Shown: piece by piece, positions 9,839-19,057 of the stretch
How the letters are laid out: every line of letters begins with the position of its first letter
How positions within the stretch are numbered: the stretch's first letter is position 1
Assembly: GCA_963710275.1 (NCBI GenBank)
Contig: CAVPZS010000012.1
Coordinates: forward strand, 248,001-312,000
DNA: 64,000 bases
Direction of reading: 5' to 3'
Source: Rhodoblastus sp963710275
GTDB taxonomy: Bacteria > Pseudomonadota > Alphaproteobacteria > Rhizobiales > Beijerinckiaceae
Program-made: the position numbers and the translations under genes
Notes under the pieces: generated by a model
What the model was told of the DNA's origin: nothing
Database searches by the model: none
Seen by the model: the letters and a program-made list of their open reading frames with translations, nothing else

Positions 9839-9886
9839 CATTCAGAACAATTCGCATTCAGAACAACTCGCAACTCAGAAAAGCTC
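9839..9886. repeat. Three tandem 16-bp repeats at the 3' end of the GS-like gene
   Basis: The 12-mer CATTCAGAACAA occurs at 9839-9850 and again at 9855-9866 with a four-base spacer (TTCG, CTCG). A third, decayed copy (AACTCAGAA) follows at about 9872-9880 and contains the stop codon of the glutamine-synthetase-like gene. The period is 16 bases. It lies between that gene and the ferredoxin. It looks like local slippage duplication; no function is evident. Confidence 0.6.
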
Positions 9887-11338
9887 GAAATATTCGCGGT
9901 GCTCCCACTCGCTGACCTCCATTTCGAACCGCCGGATTTCAGCCTCCTTGATGTGGCAATAATAGTCGACGAATTCCTCTCCGATGTCCCGGACCAGAAT
10001 CCGGTCCTCGCGCAGCGCTTCGATCGCCCGCGCCAGCGTTCCCGGCAAGGTTCGCCCCGGCGCCTCGTAGGGCGCGTCGGCGCCTGGTCCGGGATCCAGC
10101 TGCCGGCGAATGCCGTCGAGGCCGGAAAGGACCTGCGAGGCGATATAGAGATAGGGGTTGGCCGCCGGCTCGCCGATCCGGTTCTCCACGCGGGTCGCCG
10201 GGTCGCCCGGTCCGCCGACCACCCGAAGCATGGCGCCGCGGTTGTTTTTCGCCCACACGACCCGATCGGGCGCCAGCGAGTAGGGCCGGTAACGCTTGTA
10301 GGCGTTGATGGTCGGCGCCGCGAAAATCGCAGCTCCGCAGCCGTGTTCGAGCAGGCCGCCGAGGTAATGCCGTCCCAGCTTGGAGAGGTCGCCCTCGTCT
10401 TGCGCCGGCGTAAACATGTTGCTCCCGTCGCGGGCGGACAGCGATTGGTGCAGGTGCCAGCCGCTCGACGCGACATTGGGCATCTTCGGGCGACACATGA
10501 AGGTCGCGTGCAGCCCGTTGCGCCGCGCGATCGCCTTCAATGCGGTGCGAAACAGCGCCATGTTGTCGCAAGTGTCGAGGCCGCTGGTCGGCGCGAAGGT
10601 GAATTCGAACTGGCTCGGCCCGAACTCGACCTCCATCGACACAAGGGGAAGACCAAGGGCGAGCACGTCGCGCCGCATGATCTCCATGATCGGCTCGACC
10701 GAGTCATAGGTGATCTCGGTGAGATACTGGGCGCCGGTCGACAGCAGGCTGAATTCCGGCGGCGCGCCGGGTTGTCCCGACTGTTCCTGCGAGATCGTCC
10801 GGTCTTCAACCCGAAACAGATGGAATTCGACCTCCAGGCCCGCGGTGAACACGCAATCCAGCGAGTCGAGGCCGGCGAGCGCCTTGCGCGCCAGCCGGCG
10901 CGTGCAGAACGGCACGGGCTTGCCATCGAGGTAATGGAGATCGCACAGGATCCAGGCCTGGTTGCGAGACCATGGCAGCGCGCGCCATGTGCTGGGATCC
11001 GGGATCATCAGCATATCCGCGGCGCCTTGCATTTCTGGCATGTCAAAGCCGCCGCCGGCGGTGAAGACCGGAAACACGGTCCTGTGCGAGCTGTCCTTTG
11101 CGACCAGCGTCGTCGTCATCGTCACGCCGCGGCGCATGGCCTTGACGGCATGGCGGCCGACGAGAGCCTTGCCGCGCAACACGCCGTGCTGGTCGGCGAA
11201 CAGGAAGCGGACAACCTCGATGCGGCCTTTTTCGACTTCCTCGGCGAGCCTGAGGGCGGCGCGCTCCTGTTCGTCGGTCCAAAGTCCCAGGGCGCCGACG
11301 AGGTCGGCCGCGTTCACGCGTCCACCTCGCTGGGCCAT
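9875..11338 (-). CDS. Glutamine synthetase-family ligase (gamma-glutamyl-amine synthetase-like)
   Basis: A 487-residue member of the glutamine synthetase superfamily. The catalytic core is intact: metal-binding Glu in GLEVEFHLF, SQFEFTFAP, the HxH loop WHLHQSL, the nucleotide-side NNRGAMLR and the RVENRIGEPAANPYLY stretch. Length and N-terminal region match the GlnA-type III/PuuA/AtdA1 group that joins glutamate to amines rather than housekeeping GlnA. It lies between a Rieske oxygenase start-proximal gene and a ferredoxin on the same strand, the arrangement expected if an amine is first gamma-glutamylated and then oxidised, as AtdA1 does for aniline. The amine itself is not known. It could instead be a polyamine or ethanolamine ligase. 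Confidence 0.85.
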   Translation of the reverse strand: MAQRGGRVNAADLVGALGLWTDEQERAALRLAEEVEKGRIEVVRFLFADQHGVLRGKALVGRHAVKAMRRGVTMTTTLVAKDSSHRTVFPVFTAGGGFDMPEMQGAADMLMIPDPSTWRALPWSRNQAWILCDLHYLDGKPVPFCTRRLARKALAGLDSLDCVFTAGLEVEFHLFRVEDRTISQEQSGQPGAPPEFSLLSTGAQYLTEITYDSVEPIMEIMRRDVLALGLPLVSMEVEFGPSQFEFTFAPTSGLDTCDNMALFRTALKAIARRNGLHATFMCRPKMPNVASSGWHLHQSLSARDGSNMFTPAQDEGDLSKLGRHYLGGLLEHGCGAAIFAAPTINAYKRYRPYSLAPDRVVWAKNNRGAMLRVVGGPGDPATRVENRIGEPAANPYLYIASQVLSGLDGIRRQLDPGPGADAPYEAPGRTLPGTLARAIEALREDRILVRDIGEEFVDYYCHIKEAEIRRFEMEVSEWEHREYFELF

Positions 11339-12633
11339 GACGCCGCTCGACGACGCTTTGCGTCGCCGTCGCGCCAGTAGCGGTCGACGTCGCCTGCGCG
11401 GTCGACGCCGTCATAGCTCACGGGGCCGCGAAAGTTCGGCGCCTCATCGGCGCTGAGCCGCATGAGCGGCGTATTCCCCGCCTGAGCCTTCTCGATTTCG
11501 GCGGCGAGCAGGCGACGGTAGGCGATAATCGCCTTGTCGCTGGCGCCGAGATGCTCGCGCGTGCGGTCCTGGATCGGCCCCTGCAACTCGCACGCCCATT
11601 GGTCGTGGACGTTGATGTCGAAGCCCATGCCGAGATAGGTCGATTTCGCCTGCTCCTCGGGATTGTACCCCCATTGGTTGGCGCGGTTCTGCTTCGGCCG
11701 GTAATCCGGCTCCGGATAGGTCGCGAGGCGCTGGTCGCGCATGGTCTTCTTGTCGAGCGGGGCGTCGAAGCTGGTGAAGATCGTGAACCAGTAATTATTG
11801 TAATCGTCCACCGGCACATGCCACTGCGAAATCGTGACCTGCGGGCTCATGGGGATGACGAAGGTCTGCGGAAACACGATATTGGTGACGCGGACATGGG
11901 TCTGCGCGTCGTCGATGCGGCGCAGCGAGCGCAGGCGCAGCCCGTGCTTCTCGCTGGTCACGGTGATCTCGGGCCGGTCGTATTCGCGCAGCACCCTGGT
12001 GATCGGCAGCTCCGCGTCATTGGTGGTCGAGCGGAACTGCTTGCCGTAGCTTTCCGCGGGATCCTCGTCCTCGAAGAACCGATGCAGGAAGGAGGCGTGG
12101 GCGGGATCCATGCCGACTTCGAGCGATTGCAGCCAGTTGCATTCCCACAGGCCCTTGAAGGCGAAAGTATGCGTCTCCGGCGCGACGAAACAGTCGAGCT
12201 CGGGAAAGGCCGGCGGCTCGCCCTTGCCGATATAGGCGAAGACTATCCCTGAGCGCACGACGGTCTTGTAGGCCCGCTGGCGGATGTTCTTGCACAGGTT
12301 GCTTTCGACGGGTTCGGCGGGCGTCTCGAGGCAATGGCCGTCGGCGTCGAACAGCCAGCCGTGGAACGGACAGCGCAAGCCGCCGTGTTCCAGGCGGCCG
12401 TAAGCCAGATCGGCGTTGCGGTGCGGGCAATCGCGGTCGAGCATGCCAAAGCGTCCGGCGGCATCGCGGAAAAGGACGAAATTCTCGCCCAGCAGCCGGA
12501 CGCCCTTGACCTGGCGGGGGCCCACAAACTCATCCACCAGGGCGACCGGCTGCCAATAATGCCGCAGCAGCTCGCCGCATGGCGTCCCCGGTCCGACCCG
12601 TGTGTAGAGGGCATTCTGTTTTTCGCTGATCAT
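11314..12633 (-). CDS. Rieske non-heme iron oxygenase, alpha subunit
   Basis: A 439-residue aromatic ring-hydroxylating oxygenase alpha subunit. The Rieske 2Fe-2S ligands are Cys69, His71, Cys88 and His91 (CPH and CPFHGW). The mononuclear iron site is the MDPAHASFLH stretch with Asp176, His179 and His184. ATG 12633 was preferred to the upstream 12720 because MISEKQNALYTRVGPGTPCGE matches the normal start of this family. Its 3' end overlaps the glutamine-synthetase-like gene by 25 bases, so the two are coupled. The closest general type is the phthalate 4,5-dioxygenase/phenoxybenzoate group. No small beta subunit is seen, which suits that alpha-only group. Confidence 0.92.
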   Translation of the reverse strand: MISEKQNALYTRVGPGTPCGELLRHYWQPVALVDEFVGPRQVKGVRLLGENFVLFRDAAGRFGMLDRDCPHRNADLAYGRLEHGGLRCPFHGWLFDADGHCLETPAEPVESNLCKNIRQRAYKTVVRSGIVFAYIGKGEPPAFPELDCFVAPETHTFAFKGLWECNWLQSLEVGMDPAHASFLHRFFEDEDPAESYGKQFRSTTNDAELPITRVLREYDRPEITVTSEKHGLRLRSLRRIDDAQTHVRVTNIVFPQTFVIPMSPQVTISQWHVPVDDYNNYWFTIFTSFDAPLDKKTMRDQRLATYPEPDYRPKQNRANQWGYNPEEQAKSTYLGMGFDINVHDQWACELQGPIQDRTREHLGASDKAIIAYRRLLAAEIEKAQAGNTPLMRLSADEAPNFRGPVSYDGVDRAGDVDRYWRDGDAKRRRAASWPSEVDA

Positions 12634-12916
12634 GTCGCTCCGCCCTTGCTTCGGTCGCCGCGCGCATTTTGCGGTCATTCTTATTGCATGCAGTTTTTCA
12701 CGGCATGCATCCAGCGTCAACGGTCATTTAAAAGCTGCGGTGCGGCAGAATCGCCACAAGTATCGGTTTATGCATAGAATTATGCGAAAAATCGTGAGCG
12801 AAGAAAACAAGCCGACCCTCAAATGTGCAATAATTGCATGCAATCGCGTTCAAAACATGTGCGATGGATCGGGCTTTCGGCTATAGAATGCGAAAGGGAA
12901 CGGCGAGGAGGAAGCG
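12634..12916. promoter_or_regulatory. Divergent control region with three GCATGC palindromes
   Basis: This AT-richer 283-base spacer separates the Rieske oxygenase (minus) from the GntR regulator (plus). A perfect 12-base palindrome, ATTGCATGCAAT, is at 12833-12844. Related sequences ATTGCATGCA (12683-12692) and GGCATGCAT (12702-12710) lie just before the Rieske start. Short palindromes with a central dyad are typical GntR/FadR-family operators, so these are good candidates for binding by the divergent regulator. The placement would allow repression of the oxygenase and autoregulation. This is inferred from sequence only. Confidence 0.5.
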
Positions 12917-13705
12917 ATGCGGTCTCAGCAATCCCGTATTCTCGTGCAGTTGCGCGACCTGATCCTCAAAGGCGATTTCGCGCCCGGCGAACGTCTCGCG
13001 GAAATTCCGATCGCGGAGCGCCTTGGCGCCTCACGCACGCCGGTTCGCCTCGCCTTTGCGACGCTCGAGCAGGAGGGCCTGATCCAGTTGTCTCCTGGCG
13101 GCGGATACGCCATGCGCGCCTTCGACCGGAAGGAGCTCGATGACGCCATCGCCGTGCGCGGGGTTTTGGAAGGCATGGCGGCGCGATTGCTCGCTGAAAA
13201 CGGCATGACGCGCCAGATGGCCGACGCGTTCCACGAGTGCCTCGCGGCCGGGGACAAGGCTTTGACCGCGTCCGATCTGACGATCGACGCCTACGCCGAC
13301 TACGTCGAGATGAACGATCATTTTCACGAGCTGCTCGTCCAATATTCAGGCAACCTGGCGTTGATGCGCGCCATCGAGCTCAACAACCGCCTGCCCTTCG
13401 CGGCTGCGAGCGCCACGCTTCCGATGCATGCGTCAACCGGAGACGGGCTCAAGTGGCTGCAGATAACGCAGCATCAGCACTATGCGATCGTCGAGGCGAT
13501 CGAACGTCGCGAAGGCGCGCGCGCCCAGGCGATCGCGACCGAACATATCGAAATCGCCCGCATGAACTTGCGCCACGCCTACGAGGGGTCGCAAGAGAAC
13601 GCCCATCACCACCCGGCGGCGCGGCTGCTGAAAAACCTGTCCGGGTCCCGGTCCGGACGCGCCGCCGCCACTGCGCCCGTCAGGAAAAGCCGGGAGGCGA
13701 AATAA
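12917..13705 (+). CDS. GntR-family (FCD/FadR subgroup) transcriptional regulator
   Basis: A 262-residue regulator. The N-terminal winged helix-turn-helix includes ILKGDFAPGERLAEIPIAERLGASRTPVRLA, with the TPVR recognition-helix end common in this family. Residues from about 75 form an FCD helical ligand domain with likely metal/ligand histidines (MNDHFHELL and the HQHYAIVEAI region). The start at 12917 has a good SD (ggcgaggaggaagcg). It is transcribed away from the Rieske/GS/ferredoxin genes and is their probable controller, responding to a carboxylate or amine intermediate. The C-terminal 30 residues are basic and low in complexity. Confidence 0.9.
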   Translation: MRSQQSRILVQLRDLILKGDFAPGERLAEIPIAERLGASRTPVRLAFATLEQEGLIQLSPGGGYAMRAFDRKELDDAIAVRGVLEGMAARLLAENGMTRQMADAFHECLAAGDKALTASDLTIDAYADYVEMNDHFHELLVQYSGNLALMRAIELNNRLPFAAASATLPMHASTGDGLKWLQITQHQHYAIVEAIERREGARAQAIATEHIEIARMNLRHAYEGSQENAHHHPAARLLKNLSGSRSGRAAATAPVRKSREAK

Positions 13706-13712
13706 TCCGGGT

Positions 13713-14898
13713 TCAGAGCACTTCGAACAGCCCCGCCGCGCCCATGCCGCCGCCGACGCACATGGTGACGACGGCATATTTGACGCCGCGCCGCTTGCCT
13801 TCGATCAGGGCGTGGCCGACCAGCCGAGAGCCCGTCATGCCATAGGGATGGCCGACGGAAATGGCGCCGCCGTCGACATTGCAGATGTCGGGATCGATCC
13901 CGAGCTGGTCGCGGGAATAGAGCGCCTGGCAGGCGAAGGCTTCGTTCAGTTCCCACAGGCCGATGTCGCCGACCTTGAGCCCGTTCAGCTTCAACAGCTT
14001 TTGCACGGCAGGGATCGGGCCGACGCCCATTTCTTCCGGCGCGAGGCCGCAGACCGCCATGCCGCGATAAAGGCCAAGCGGCGCCAGGCCGCGCTGCGAC
14101 GCGCGTTTGGCTTCCATCAGCACGACGGCGGAGGCGCCGTCCGAGAGCTGGCTGGAATTGCCGGCGGTGCAGGAGCCGCCTTCGATGACCGGCGAAAGCG
14201 CCGCAAGGCTTTCCGCCGTGGTGTCGGGACGGTTGCCTTCGTCCTGCTTGAGGGTGACTTCCTTGTAGGAGACTTCCTTGGTCTGGCGATCGACCACCGC
14301 CATGGTCGTGGTCAAGGGAACGATTTCCGCGTCGAAGCGCCCGGCGGCCTGGGCGGCGGCGGTGCGCTGCTGCGACACCAGCGCAAAGGCGTCCTGCGCC
14401 GCGCGCGAGACGCCATATTTGCGCGCGACGATTTCGGCGGTCTGCAGCATGGGCATATAGGCGTGCGGCGCGAAGCGCCGTGACGTTGGGGTCCTTCTCG
14501 GCCTGCACCCATTCGAAATAGCGCGCCTGCACGGCGGAAATATTGTCCTGGCCGCCGGCGGCGGCGATCTCCATGCCGTCGATGACGATCTGCTTGGCGG
14601 CGGTGGCGATGGCCATCAGGCCCGAGGCGCATTGGCGATCCATGGTCTGGGCCGCCACGCCAACGGGCAGGCCAGCGGCGAGCGTGGCGTTGCGGGCGAT
14701 GTTCATGCCGGCGGTGCCGGCCGCCAGCACCGTGCCGACGATGACATCCTCGATTTCGCCGCCTTCGACGCCGGCGCGCGCGACGGCGTGCTTGAGCGCA
14801 TGTCCCATCAAGGTCGGCGACTTCGTCGCATTGAAGGCGCCGCGGAAGGCCTTGCCGATCGGCGTGCGGGCGGTGGAGACGATGACAGCTTCTCTCAC
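13713..14898 (-). CDS. Acetyl-CoA acyltransferase (thiolase), one apparent frameshift
   Basis: A degradative-type thiolase of about 394 residues that cleaves 3-ketoacyl-CoA with CoA. Nucleophilic Cys lies in MDRQCASGLMA. The C-terminal catalytic His and Cys are in WELNEAF, GGAISVGHPYGMTG and VTMCVGGGMGAAG. The start is GTG 14898 giving the usual MREAVIVSTARTPIG lead. One extra base near 14473 shifts the frame between EKDPNVTA and the expected FAPHAYMPMLQTAEI; both sides are conserved. It lies 7 bases beyond the convergent GntR gene. It may complete beta-oxidation of acids activated by the ligase at 1698. Confidence 0.85.
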
Positions 14899-15255
14899 GG
14901 GTTTATCCTCGATTGGGGTCGGTTGAATTCCGAAATTTCCACCCTGTGCCGCCAGTGTGGCGATGAGCGGCGCTGCTGTCCAGCGGCAATGGCGACAGAC
15001 CGCGCGGACATCCGCCAAGGCGCTCAGGAAGTTTGCAAGTGCGGTGTAACATGCGTCAAATGAATGGTTTGAATGACGACCATGCGCGAGGCGAATTGGC
15101 TTCGCGTGCTGACGCAAACGAGCCATTGCAGAGCTAAGCGTTGCAATGCGATGCAAAATCTTTCAAACCTGATTGGCGAAACAGAACGGGCAGGCCATTG
15201 GAATGCGATTGACCTCAGCCGCGGCTTATCCGGCCTTTGACCATCCGGACGCCGC
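14899..15255. other. Intergenic region between divergent thiolase and Bcr/CflA exporter
   Basis: No convincing gene is seen in this 357-base spacer. It must hold promoters for the minus-strand thiolase and the plus-strand MFS exporter. An imperfect dyad, TTGCA at 15141-15145 and TGCAA at 15152-15156, is the only notable small motif. Nothing else can be supported. Confidence 0.4.
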
Positions 15256-16434
15256 ATGAGCGCCGCGGAAAGCCGCCGGCTCATCCTCCTGCTGGCCTCG
15301 CTGACCGCCTTCGGGCCGCTGGCGATCGATCTTTATCTTCCGGCGCTGCCGAGCATAGCGGCGGGCCTCGCCGCGACGCCCGAGGCGGTCGAGGCGTCGG
15401 TGACGGTGTTTCTGGCGGGCTTCGCCCTCGGCATGCTGTTCTACGGCCCGATCTCCGACCATTACGGCCGGCGCCGCGTCGTGCAGGGCGGCATCGCCCT
15501 GTTCACGCTGGCGAGCCTGGGCTGCATGGCGACGGATTCGGTCGGGCATCTGATCGCTGCGCGCTTCATCCAGGCGATTGGCGGCGGCGCGGCTTCGGTA
15601 CTGGCGCGCGCCGTCGTCCAGGACGTTTACAAGCCCGCCGAGGCCATCCAGAAGCTTTCCCTGATGGGCATGGTGATGGCGGTGGCCCCGGTGGTCGCGC
15701 CGCTCCTGGGCAGCCTGATCCTGATGCTGTCGGGATGGCGCGGAACCTTCGGCGCCCTGTTCGTCTGGGGCCTGCTGTGCCTCGCGCTGGTGACGAAGTT
15801 CCTGCCGGAATCGTTGCCCCCGGAATTGCGCAACCAGCATTCGCTGGGGCGCGCCTTCGCCGCCTATGGCTCGCTCTGCCTCGACCCGGTCGCGGTCAGC
15901 CTGGCGCTGATCGGCGGCATGTCGATGGCCGCGATGTTCGCTTACATCACCGGCGGACCCTTCTATTTCATCCATCTGCGCCATTTCACGCCGACCGCCT
16001 ACAGCGTGATCTTCGCGACCAACGCCTTCGGCATTTTCCTGGCGAGCTTCCTGAACAGCCGGCTGTTGCCGCGCTTCGGCGCCGAAGCGCTGATCGGCTT
16101 GAGTTGCGCCATCGCGCTGGCCTCGGCGCTGGCGCTGCTGGTTTTCGTCGACTTCGCGAACGGCCTGGTTGCGGTGGGCGCGATTTTCCTGGTCGTCAGC
16201 ATGATCGGCCCTTTGGGCGCCAATTGCGTGGGCCTGCTGATGCGCAACTATCCCCGCAACGCCGGGGCGGCCTCCGCCTTTTTCGGCGCGTCGCAATTCC
16301 TGTTCGGCACGCTCGCCAGCATGGGCGTCAGCTTCTTCTACAACGGCACGGGCCAGCCGATGGCATGGATGGTCGTCGTCGCCTCGGCGCTGTCGATGCT
16401 GGGCTATTGGCTGTTGCGCCGGAGGCGGCGGTAA
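15256..16434 (+). CDS. Bcr/CflA-family multidrug efflux MFS transporter
   Basis: A 392-residue inner-membrane protein with twelve predicted hydrophobic segments. The N-terminal LTAFGPLAIDLYLPALPSIA is characteristic of Bcr/CflA proton-driven drug exporters, and GPISDHYGRRRVVQGG is the MFS loop 2-3 signature. The DLYLPALP motif holds the Asp used in this subgroup. It is a lone plus-strand gene following a divergent promoter region. Exported compounds are unknown; family members move bicyclomycin, chloramphenicol or sulfonamides. Confidence 0.9.
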   Translation: MSAAESRRLILLLASLTAFGPLAIDLYLPALPSIAAGLAATPEAVEASVTVFLAGFALGMLFYGPISDHYGRRRVVQGGIALFTLASLGCMATDSVGHLIAARFIQAIGGGAASVLARAVVQDVYKPAEAIQKLSLMGMVMAVAPVVAPLLGSLILMLSGWRGTFGALFVWGLLCLALVTKFLPESLPPELRNQHSLGRAFAAYGSLCLDPVAVSLALIGGMSMAAMFAYITGGPFYFIHLRHFTPTAYSVIFATNAFGIFLASFLNSRLLPRFGAEALIGLSCAIALASALALLVFVDFANGLVAVGAIFLVVSMIGPLGANCVGLLMRNYPRNAGAASAFFGASQFLFGTLASMGVSFFYNGTGQPMAWMVVVASALSMLGYWLLRRRRR

Positions 16435-16506
16435 CGAAACGCCACGCAACCGCCATCGCCTCTCCCTGGAGAGCCGCCTTGCGAACTTATAGCTGGCGTA
16501 TTCGAG

Positions 16507-16535
16507 GAAAAAGGCCGCGCGCGAACGCGACCTTC
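16507..16535 (-). terminator. Possible intrinsic terminator of the PEP-CTERM gene
   Basis: On the minus strand, downstream of the PEP-CTERM stop, AAGGTCGCG, a TTCG loop and CGCGCGGCCTT form a GC-rich stem with a small bulge, followed by TTTTT. The imperfect stem lowers confidence. Confidence 0.4.
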
Positions 16536-16583
16536 AGTTTGCCGACAAAGCGTCGAGCATTGCGGCGTTTTTCAGCGCAAAGG

Positions 16584-17471
16584 CTAGGCCTGGACGGCGG
16601 CGGCGCGGCGCAAGCTCCGGCGGCGGGCGAAACCGAGGCCGCCGAAGCCGAGCAGCATCATGGCCCAGGTCGAGGGCTCCGGAACGCCGGTGATCACGCC
16701 GGGGCTGAAGCTGAAGGTTCCCGTCGGCGAGTAAAAGGTCGGATCGAGCGTCGCCGACAATTGGACGCCATTGTGACCATTCGGCTCCGAGGGTTGAATA
16801 TCGGCAAAAGCCACGACCAGATAGGGCACGCCGGCCGCCATGGTCACCTTATAGGTTCCAACCGACTTTGCATTGGCGACCCCGGTGAGGCAGGAGAAGG
16901 CGCAATCGGTTTCCATCAGCAGCGTATTGGCGCCGGAATAATCCCACAGCAAGCCATTGTGAAGTTCATAGGCGACGCCATTGGATGGAACGTTAAGACC
17001 AACGCCGAAAAAGACTTGGCCGGCCCCGTTATAGGTGCTGAAATCGCCGGTGAAAGCCGCGCTCGCGCTGACGGTCACGCGTCCCGGCGCAGAGCCGGAG
17101 GATGGCGTGTAGACGACATAATAAGCGATTTCCGCAAGATCGTAGCCGCCGGTGTAAGTGCCCCAGGCCTGGTCGATGGCGACGGAAACCGAGGTGATCG
17201 CCGGTCAGATTCGTCGTCGAGGTGCAGGTTCCCGCGCATTGATAGCCGGCGCCGCTGAAATTCTGCGTGCCCACGGTATAGGAATAATTGGCTGAAAGCG
17301 TTGCCGCCGCTCTTGACGCCGGCGGCGCTGTCATATTCCACAACGGCCGCCGGGTCGCGGCTGATACCCGCCCGCCAGCGCCGCCGCCGGCGCCAGGCCG
17401 AGGACAAGGCCAAGCAACGCCGCCGTCGCGCGTCCCGGACACATTTTTTTCAAAACCTTGACGTCCATCAT
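16584..17471 (-). pseudogene. PEP-CTERM sorting-signal exported protein, several apparent frameshifts
   Basis: An exported protein of about 290 residues whose frame must be patched near 17205, 17290 and 17360. It starts with a signal peptide (MMDVKVLKKMCPGRATAALL through LAPAAALAGG). The middle is a Ser/Thr/Gly/Tyr-rich beta-type region with little similarity I recognise. The C-terminus carries the PEP-CTERM signal: VPEPSTWAMMLLGFGGLGF, a hydrophobic helix and the basic end ARRRSLRR. Such proteins are processed by exosortase (EpsH/XrtA family) at the envelope, often with exopolysaccharide. No exosortase gene lies in the window. The divergent LuxR gene may control it. Confidence 0.72.
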
Positions 17472-17795
17472 CACGGCCCCCTGTCTAGTGAAAATTTCTA
17501 ACGAACGATCGCCGGCGCCTTTTTCGTTGCCCCCGCACGCGAACAAAGCCGCGCTCTGTTGCAAAACGACGACGACCGGCGGATCTCATATTGACGTAAC
17601 GTCATATGCCCCAGAGGCATGGTCAATGTCCGTTTGGACAATAAGCGCCGCATTTATCTGAAATAGGCCCAAAAAACTTGCTTGCGCGAAATGAATGCGG
17701 CAAATTAAAGTCGATGCAGACTTCATTGGCAGATCACTGGAAATGAAAGTAATTTTGCTCAAAACGTTGAAGCAACACACCGGCATGAGCCGCGC
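17472..17795. promoter_or_regulatory. Divergent region with a TGACGT-A-ACGTCA dyad
   Basis: This 324-base spacer lies between the PEP-CTERM gene (minus) and the LuxR regulator (plus) and is clearly lower in GC than its surroundings. A perfect inverted repeat, TGACGT at 17592-17597 and ACGTCA at 17599-17604 around a single A, is a good candidate operator. LuxR-type regulators bind dyads of this kind, so control by the neighbouring gene is possible. No gene is seen inside. Confidence 0.45.
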
Positions 17796-18897
17796 GTGAG
17801 CCCGGTTCTGGCGGCTCACGCCGAAATCGCCGATGTCATCGACCGCATTTACGATAGCGCTTTCGACCCCAGTCAATGGGTTCCCGCGCTCAAGCAGATT
17901 TGCGAACGTTCCGGCGGCTGCGCCGCCAGCCTGAATTCCCACGCTCTGCCGCATCTGGCAGCCCGAACTCGCTTATGAATACGGGACTTCTCCCGAATTT
18001 TCACGCTCCTACTTGGAACGCTACGCGCGCATCAATCCGCTGTTCGGCGTCGTTCTGTTCGACATGGCCGAGGGCGAATCTCGTTCCCTTGTCGAAGCGG
18101 TCGATGTTCCGGCCTTCCGTCGCAGCCGGTTCTACCGCGAGTGGGTGGAGCCGCAGGGTTGGGGCGACTGGGTTGGCTCCATCCTCGCGCGTTCGAATTC
18201 GAATCTCGCGATGCTCGCGGTGGCGCGCAAGGAGCGCGATGGCGCGTTCAAGCCGGAACAACTGGCCTATTTGCGGCTTTTGACTCCCCATATCCGCCGC
18301 GCCGTGGAACTCGGTCGCATGTTCGATCCCCGCGCCGGCGTCGGACAGGCGCTTTCCGCTCTGGTCGAACGGTTCGCGGCGGCGGCCATCCTCATCGACG
18401 CCGAGGGACGCATCGCTTACGCCAATTCCCGGGCCGAAGCGCTGATCGCCGAAGGCGAAATCCTGCGCGCCTCCTATTCGCGAGTGTTGCGCGCGGCGGA
18501 AACGCCGGCGGGACGCGCGGTCGCCCACCTCCTTTCGCGACCCGGCGCGAGCGCGGACATGAAAACGGTCCAGACCGCGCGCGGTCCCTGCGTCGTCTCG
18601 GTGACTCCGCCCTCTTCCGTTACGGGCGGCTTGACGATGGTGCTGGTCTCCGCGTCGGAAACGGCGCGCCCGCCGCCAGGCCCACTGCTGCGCGAGGCCT
18701 TCAACCTGACTCACTCGGAATCCCGCGTGCTCGCGGAACTGCTTGTCGGCCATTCCCTTGCCGAGGCGGCTGATAATCTCGGGGTGACGCAGCGAACCAT
18801 CAAGGCGCACTTGCAAAACCTCTTCCTAAAAACCGGCGTCACGCGTCAAAGCGAATTGATCCGCAAAGTCATGAGCTTCACCCCACCATTCGAATGA
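17796..18897 (+). CDS. LuxR-family transcriptional regulator (one apparent frameshift)
   Basis: A regulator of about 366 residues. The C-terminal LuxR helix-turn-helix is clear (LTHSESRVLAELLVGHSLAEAADNLGVTQRTIKAHLQNLF). Before it is a PAS-like stretch (AAILIDAEGRIAYANSRAEALI). The N-terminal part begins at GTG 17796 (SPVLAAHAEIADVIDRIYD) and enters the main frame after a one-base shift near 17950. Without the correction, translation could start only at about 18013. No receiver domain or autoinducer domain is recognised, so the signal is unknown. It is divergent from the PEP-CTERM gene, a plausible target. Confidence 0.82.
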
Positions 18898-19057
18898 GGG
18901 CTTTGGACTTGCGGACGCGACAGGCCATTTCCCTGCCGTGTCGTGGCCTCCGCAATCCGCCGCTTCCTGCCGCGCCTGAAAAGTGCGGCCCTCTCTAAAT
19001 GGAGTGGCGGGTTGCGTGAGCGGGGTAGGCACGGGGGAGCTTGCGAGCCAGCATTGC

